A stretch of DNA of 64,000 bases, taken from positions 142,600 through 206,599 of the forward strand of contig NZ_BNCK01000010.1 in assembly GCF_014656435.1 (NCBI RefSeq). Direction: 5' to 3'. The stretch is from Thalassotalea marina. GTDB taxonomy: Bacteria > Pseudomonadota > Gammaproteobacteria > Enterobacterales > Alteromonadaceae. Every line of letters starts with the position of its first letter. Position 1 is the first letter of the stretch. Below the pieces are notes generated by a model. The model worked only from the letters and a program-made list of their open reading frames with translations. It was not told the DNA's origin and searched no databases. Made by a program: the position numbers and the translations under genes. Of the stretch, positions 59,972 to 64,000 are shown piece by piece.

Positions 59972-60399
59972 GAAATGTAAAAGGGTTATTGATTCTTGTC
60001 TTATGGCTTTTTGCGCCTCTGAGTTGGGGTCAAGAAGACATGGTTGTTGTGATGAGTAAAGGTACTCCAATTCAAACGTTATCGAAATCAGAAGTAATTG
60101 ACATCTTTATGGGCAAGTACACCGCTTTTCCAAATGGAGAGCTTGCGATTGCTGTGGAGTTATCTGGAGAGCCTGAAATTAGACAATTATTTTACAAAAA
60201 ACTAATTAACAGGAGTCTTGCTAGTGTTAATGCTTATTGGGCCCGACTTAAGTTTTCTGGAAGGAAAAGAAGTGTTGTAGATCAAGATTCTGTGGGGGAA
60301 GTGATTGCTTACTTGGAAAAAAATCCATTAGCAATAGGCTATATTCCGATCAGTTCATTAAATGACAGTTTGAAAGTAGTTTACCGTTTGAATGAATAA
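59968..60399 (+). CDS. PstS-like periplasmic binding protein (short)
   Basis: A 143-residue protein with a signal peptide (ending SWGQED) and the short PBP-like domain seen in phosphate ABC transporter substrate-binding relatives: LSKSEVIDIFMGKYTAFPNGE, FYKKLINRSLASVNAYWARLKFSG, then VIAYLEKNPLAIGYIP. It is about half a full PstS and no transporter genes are near, so it is more likely a sensor partner than a transport component. It overlaps the porin and cyclase genes. Confidence 0.82.
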   Translation: MRNVKGLLILVLWLFAPLSWGQEDMVVVMSKGTPIQTLSKSEVIDIFMGKYTAFPNGELAIAVELSGEPEIRQLFYKKLINRSLASVNAYWARLKFSGRKRSVVDQDSVGEVIAYLEKNPLAIGYIPISSLNDSLKVVYRLNE

Positions 60400-61978
60400 A
60401 AGTGCATTAACATTAAGACTAGCTATTGTGGTGATTTTTACTGCCTTTGCAGTAGGTATTATTGTGTCGCAACTTTTTTTTAGAATTACTTATGTGGATG
60501 AATTTGAATCTAGTCGAAAAAACGTGTCTCAATTGTATAAAACCGTTTCGTCAACCGTATCTATTGCTACCTATTTAAACGATCAGGAATTAATAAAAGA
60601 AGTTATTGCCGGTTTGATTAGTAACGATGTCATTCAAGGGGTAGCAATCTCGACAGAATCAATTTATGAGTCTTCTGAAGACTTTTACCAAACAAAGGAT
60701 AGCCAAGCGTTTAAGTTGTATTCGCCTTTTGAGAATAGCCGTGAAGTTGGCGTGTTAACGATAACGCCTAACTTGGAGTATATAGAGCAAAGAGCATTAG
60801 AAATCAGCAAAGATAATCAGTTATCTATTATTATTCAGGCAGCTATCATCACCATCACTGTTATTATGGTGTCTTTTGTGATCGTCGCCAAACCTATTAC
60901 TACAGTTGCAAGGATATTACATAGCGTCAAACCCGGTACTGAGGCTAGGGTGCCAATTCCAACTTATCACCAAAGAAGTGAAATAGGTTTGTTAGTTAGA
61001 GATATCAATAAACTGTTAGACCGCAGCAGTAAACAGATTGTCGAAGAGCGCAATCTTCGTCAACAAGTAGAGCAACTTTCTCGCCATTTTAAATTACTTT
61101 TTGAAAATGCCAGCTCTCCAATAGTACTTACCGAGCCTAATGGAAATATCGTTTTATACAACAAAGCTTTTATTGGTTTACTCGAGCGTTTGGGCCTGAA
61201 TCTGCAACAAAGTTTTGGCCCATTTTTAAAGAACATATTTGAAGACCAACAACGGTTAATTACGCTTGTTGAAGAAGCATTTGGTAATGACGAAATGGCT
61301 AGTGGCGAATTTAAACTTAATCGGTCTAGCACCACTGGCGCTGCAGTATGGGTTCAGGCAATTGTCAATTTAGCAATTACCGAAGACTTTCATGAATTTC
61401 ATCAAATAACACTGCATGATATTTCACAAAGAAGACAACAAGTAGAACAGCTAAATATTAAAGCAAATACTGATGCTTTAACTATGCTATTTAATCGCAG
61501 AGGCGGCGAAGCACAAATTGAAAAGTTAATTTATGAAAATATCCCTTTTGCCATGTTGTTATTGGATTTAAACAAGTTTAAACAAATTAATGATGTATAT
61601 GGACATGACGCTGGAGACAAAGTGCTTGTATATGTCGCTATGCAGTTAAAAAAGTCTGTGCGTAAAAACGATGTATTAATACGCTGGGGAGGTGATGAAT
61701 TCGTCGTTATTTTAACCAAAGTTAACGCGAGACAAGCGTCTGATATTACGAATAAAATCATATCTAAAATAGAAAAACCTTATTTTTTGTCAAATGAAAA
61801 TATAGATGTAAACGTCGGGGCGAGTATCGGCATAAGCTTGTTTCCTGACGACGAAAAGCATCTATCTTCACTTGTTCAGGCTGCAGATAAAGCAATGTAC
61901 GCTATTAAGGAGAAAAGGGATCCTGCGCAGTCTGTTGCTTTTTATAAAGATTATAATGAGCAAACCAATGACAACTAG
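60392..61978 (+). CDS. Membrane diguanylate cyclase (sensor-HAMP-PAS-GGDEF)
   Basis: A 528-residue enzyme making c-di-GMP. Helices at about 8-30 and 145-167 flank a small periplasmic sensor; HAMP (about 168-215), a coiled coil, PAS (about 232-345) and GGDEF (about 355-520) follow. The active site GGDEF (433-437) and the inhibitory I-site RKND (424-427) are both intact, so it should be active and feedback-controlled. It overlaps the binding-protein gene by eight bases, which suggests that protein may feed its periplasmic sensor. Confidence 0.92.
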   Translation: MNKSALTLRLAIVVIFTAFAVGIIVSQLFFRITYVDEFESSRKNVSQLYKTVSSTVSIATYLNDQELIKEVIAGLISNDVIQGVAISTESIYESSEDFYQTKDSQAFKLYSPFENSREVGVLTITPNLEYIEQRALEISKDNQLSIIIQAAIITITVIMVSFVIVAKPITTVARILHSVKPGTEARVPIPTYHQRSEIGLLVRDINKLLDRSSKQIVEERNLRQQVEQLSRHFKLLFENASSPIVLTEPNGNIVLYNKAFIGLLERLGLNLQQSFGPFLKNIFEDQQRLITLVEEAFGNDEMASGEFKLNRSSTTGAAVWVQAIVNLAITEDFHEFHQITLHDISQRRQQVEQLNIKANTDALTMLFNRRGGEAQIEKLIYENIPFAMLLLDLNKFKQINDVYGHDAGDKVLVYVAMQLKKSVRKNDVLIRWGGDEFVVILTKVNARQASDITNKIISKIEKPYFLSNENIDVNVGASIGISLFPDDEKHLSSLVQAADKAMYAIKEKRDPAQSVAFYKDYNEQTNDN

Positions 61979-63833
61979 TCGTGTGATAAATGAAGTAGCC
62001 AGCGTCAAGAAAACCATATTGATGGCGTTGGCAGCATTGAGCTTATTGTTAGTGAGTGAATTGGCATTAACACACTATGATAACGTTGAAGTTGGTCTAA
62101 TTATATGTATTACAGGCCTTATTTTGCTCTATTGGTGGGCCAATTCAGATACAGTACAGGTCATTCGCGGCTTAATATTGTGGGGCATATCCACCTTAGT
62201 GTTTTACCTATCCTGGGAGCAAAATGGTATCTATAACTCTGCCCTTTTTGCATACCCTTGCATTATCCTCTTGGCCTATACCATGGGTTCAAAAATGTTA
62301 GTCATCCCAATTTTTCTAGCAATCGCTATGCAGGTCATTATTTTGGCATTGGCTCACGAAGTTAATTTGATTGAGATCTTAGAAGAAAACCCCAATTCAT
62401 ATCGAATTCGTGCAGTCGATATACTCGTGGTGTTAATTTTATTCGGCTCAATTAGCTACGTATTTATCCATAATTTTAAACAAGCATTAAAAAAGCGAGC
62501 TAAAAGTATTGCAACTTTGCAAGACCAGTTAGAAAAGGCAAATAAACTATTAGACTATGATGAACTGACATCACTAGCGAAAGAGTCTGTGTTTGAACGA
62601 GAGCTAAATGAAATTTTAGTGACAAGAACTAACAACCTACGTGTTGCTGTATTTATTTTAGATTTTCCGAGCTTGCAACAACTAAACAATACATTGGGAC
62701 GTCAACTAGGTGATTTAACTGTAGCCCAAGTTGCCGGTCGACTAAATTCGATGATGCAAAATGGGGAGAGGGTTTATCGGTTGTCAGGTCACAGTTTTGC
62801 GCTACTAAAAGTTTCAGAAAGTTCAAAAGAGAGTGATTTGTTTAGGGAACGCTTGTTACAGGCAATGTCGACTAAATTTGACGTGCATGGTATTGAGGTA
62901 TCGCTATTTTGTTTGCTAGGTGTCGCTGTTGCCCCCTTTGATGGATAAACAGTTGAAGAATTGCAAAAAAATGCCTACCTAGCGTTACAAAACGTAGAAC
63001 AGAGTACTGTGAATAGTGTTTGTTACTTTGAACCCTATATGAAAATTAAAGAGGCAGATAAGTATTTTTATATTCATGCAATTAAAGGTGCTATCGAAGG
63101 TGAACAGCTACGGTTGTTGTATCAACCCAAGATAGATTTAAACACTAATAAAATAGTAGGTGTTGAAGCCTTAACCCGATGGCATCACCCTGAGCGAGGT
63201 GTTATTTCTCCCGGTGACTTTATCTCTGCAGCGGAAGAGTCTGGACAAATTGTAGATATTACTAAATGGGCGATAAATCAAGCATGTAGTGATATGGCAC
63301 AATGGCGTAAGGCAGATATTGAAGATATTTCAGTAGCGATTAATGTTTCATTGGTCGACTTTAGAAGTGGTGCACTTCCACAAATTATCTTTAAAGCACT
63401 CAACACCAATCAAATTAGCCCCCATTTGTTAGAGTTAGAGATCACCGAATCGGTAATTTTTGATGATGCAGATCACGTGCAAGAGCAAATCCATAAAATG
63501 AATGTTAAGGGGGTGTCTTTTGCTATTGACGACTTTGGGACAGGATATTCGAATCTAGGGTATCTAAGTAAATTTAACGTGGAAACGTTGAAAATTGACC
63601 AGTCATTTCTTAAAGATATTGCTACTAATTTTCATAATCAACATATTGTAAAATCAATAATAAAAATGAGTAAAAGCTTACATATAGAAAACGTAGCCGA
63701 AGGTGTAGAGGACGAAGAAACTGCCAAGTGGTTAAGAGAAAACGATTGTTCAATGGCACAAGGTTATCATTGGGCTAAACCAATGGCATTTAATGAACTT
63801 GTTAAGTTTCTCGAAAAAAACAACTCTCATTAA
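61956..63833 (+). pseudogene. GGDEF-EAL gene split by an in-frame TAA
   Basis: From ATG 61956 one frame encodes four or five N-terminal membrane helices (about 20-165), a degenerate GGDEF (SGHSF at the motif) and, after a TAA at 62946-62948, a complete EAL domain to 63833 in the same frame. The break falls in the normally conserved region PFDG/TVEEL. The EAL part keeps EALTRW, EITESV, IDDFGTG, LKIDQ and EGVED. The downstream half could be made separately from TTG 62961, but no clear ribosome binding site precedes it. Alternatives are a nonsense mutation, sequencing error or read-through. It overlaps the cyclase gene. Confidence 0.75.
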
Positions 63834-63897
63834 ATAGATGTATTTTATACCTATAAATTCTTTTAATGTGCCGTGATACTTATTGAACCTTCTCCCC

Positions 63898-63922
63898 GAA
63901 GTTTAACCATTGGCTAAACTTC
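63898..63922. repeat. Inverted repeat near the left end of the IS110-family element
   Basis: GAAGTTTA and TAAACTTC flank nine bases, about 30 bases before the transposase start. IS1111-type elements carry subterminal inverted repeats of this kind, so it probably lies near the element's left end. Confidence 0.45.
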
Positions 63923-63952
63923 TAGGCGACCAAACCAAAAGGAGAAAGCTCA

Positions 63953-64000
63953 ATGAAATTCTATACCAAATTACATGATTTTTATTGTGGGATCGACCTA
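63953..64000 (+). mobile_element. IS110-family (IS1111-like) transposase, 5' fragment
   Basis: Only the first 16 codons are present (MKFYTKLHDFYCGIDL), running off the window. FYCGIDLHA-type openings are characteristic of IS110/IS1111 DEDD transposases, where this aspartate starts the catalytic set. GGAG lies upstream. The rest of the element is beyond the window edge. Confidence 0.75.

Overview
The window reads as a low-GC marine gammaproteobacterium of the order Alteromonadales, most like the Colwellia/Thalassotalea group. The basis is the gene order (dksA-gluQ-pcnB-folK-panB-panC; rsmI/lpoA-yraN-diaA-dolP; petABC-sspAB; epmB divergent from efp), a PanP-type aspartate decarboxylase, a RegB/RegA-type redox sensor pair and several secreted peptidases. 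This placement is inferred from protein character, not from a search.

Layout. 1-8.8 kb: the 3' end of groEL, a DUF3016 protein, epmB and efp (the enzyme that modifies EF-P beside its target), a DUF4389 membrane protein, a dipeptidyl-peptidase-IV-like lipoprotein, and an ABC exporter followed by a TrmB-like methyltransferase. 8.8-17.3 kb: panP facing a minus-strand run dksA, gluQ, pcnB, folK, panB, panC, with sfsA upstream. PanP, PanB and PanC together supply beta-alanine and pantoate and join them. 17.5-31.8 kb: pepB, a STAS-like protein, thpR, hrpB, an S41 protease, a CNNM/CBS protein, PBP1b, the cytochrome bc1 operon petABC and sspAB. 31.8-36.2 kb: the envelope/replication block dolP, diaA, yraN, lpoA with divergent rsmI.

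36.2-49 kb is more accessory: a second STAS-like protein, a 17-kDa-antigen/SH3 lipoprotein, a large unrecognised secreted protein, a secreted prolyl oligopeptidase, an orphan Hint-domain protein with a toxin-like C-terminus, a RegB/RegA-like two-component system, a methionine-rich TonB-dependent receptor and a broken exbD. 49.0-50.0 kb holds the RNase P RNA gene followed by a roughly 102-bp tandem array that repeats the gene's 3' end plus its terminator.

50-64 kb is a cyclic-di-GMP-rich region. One minus-strand operon joins a cupredoxin-like protein, a GGDEF/EAL phosphodiesterase, a DUF3034 outer-membrane protein and an exported truncated haemoglobin. A CadC-like regulator stands divergent from an amidohydrolase. 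A plus-strand operon joins a porin-like protein, a small PstS-like binding protein, a diguanylate cyclase and a GGDEF-EAL gene split by an in-frame TAA. The window ends inside an IS110-family transposase.

Points most worth a second look: the rnpB tandem array with its two hairpin types, the probable AUU start codon of pcnB, the orphan Hint/toxin protein, the two c-di-GMP operons with periplasmic sensor-like partners, and the two genes interrupted by in-frame TAA codons.
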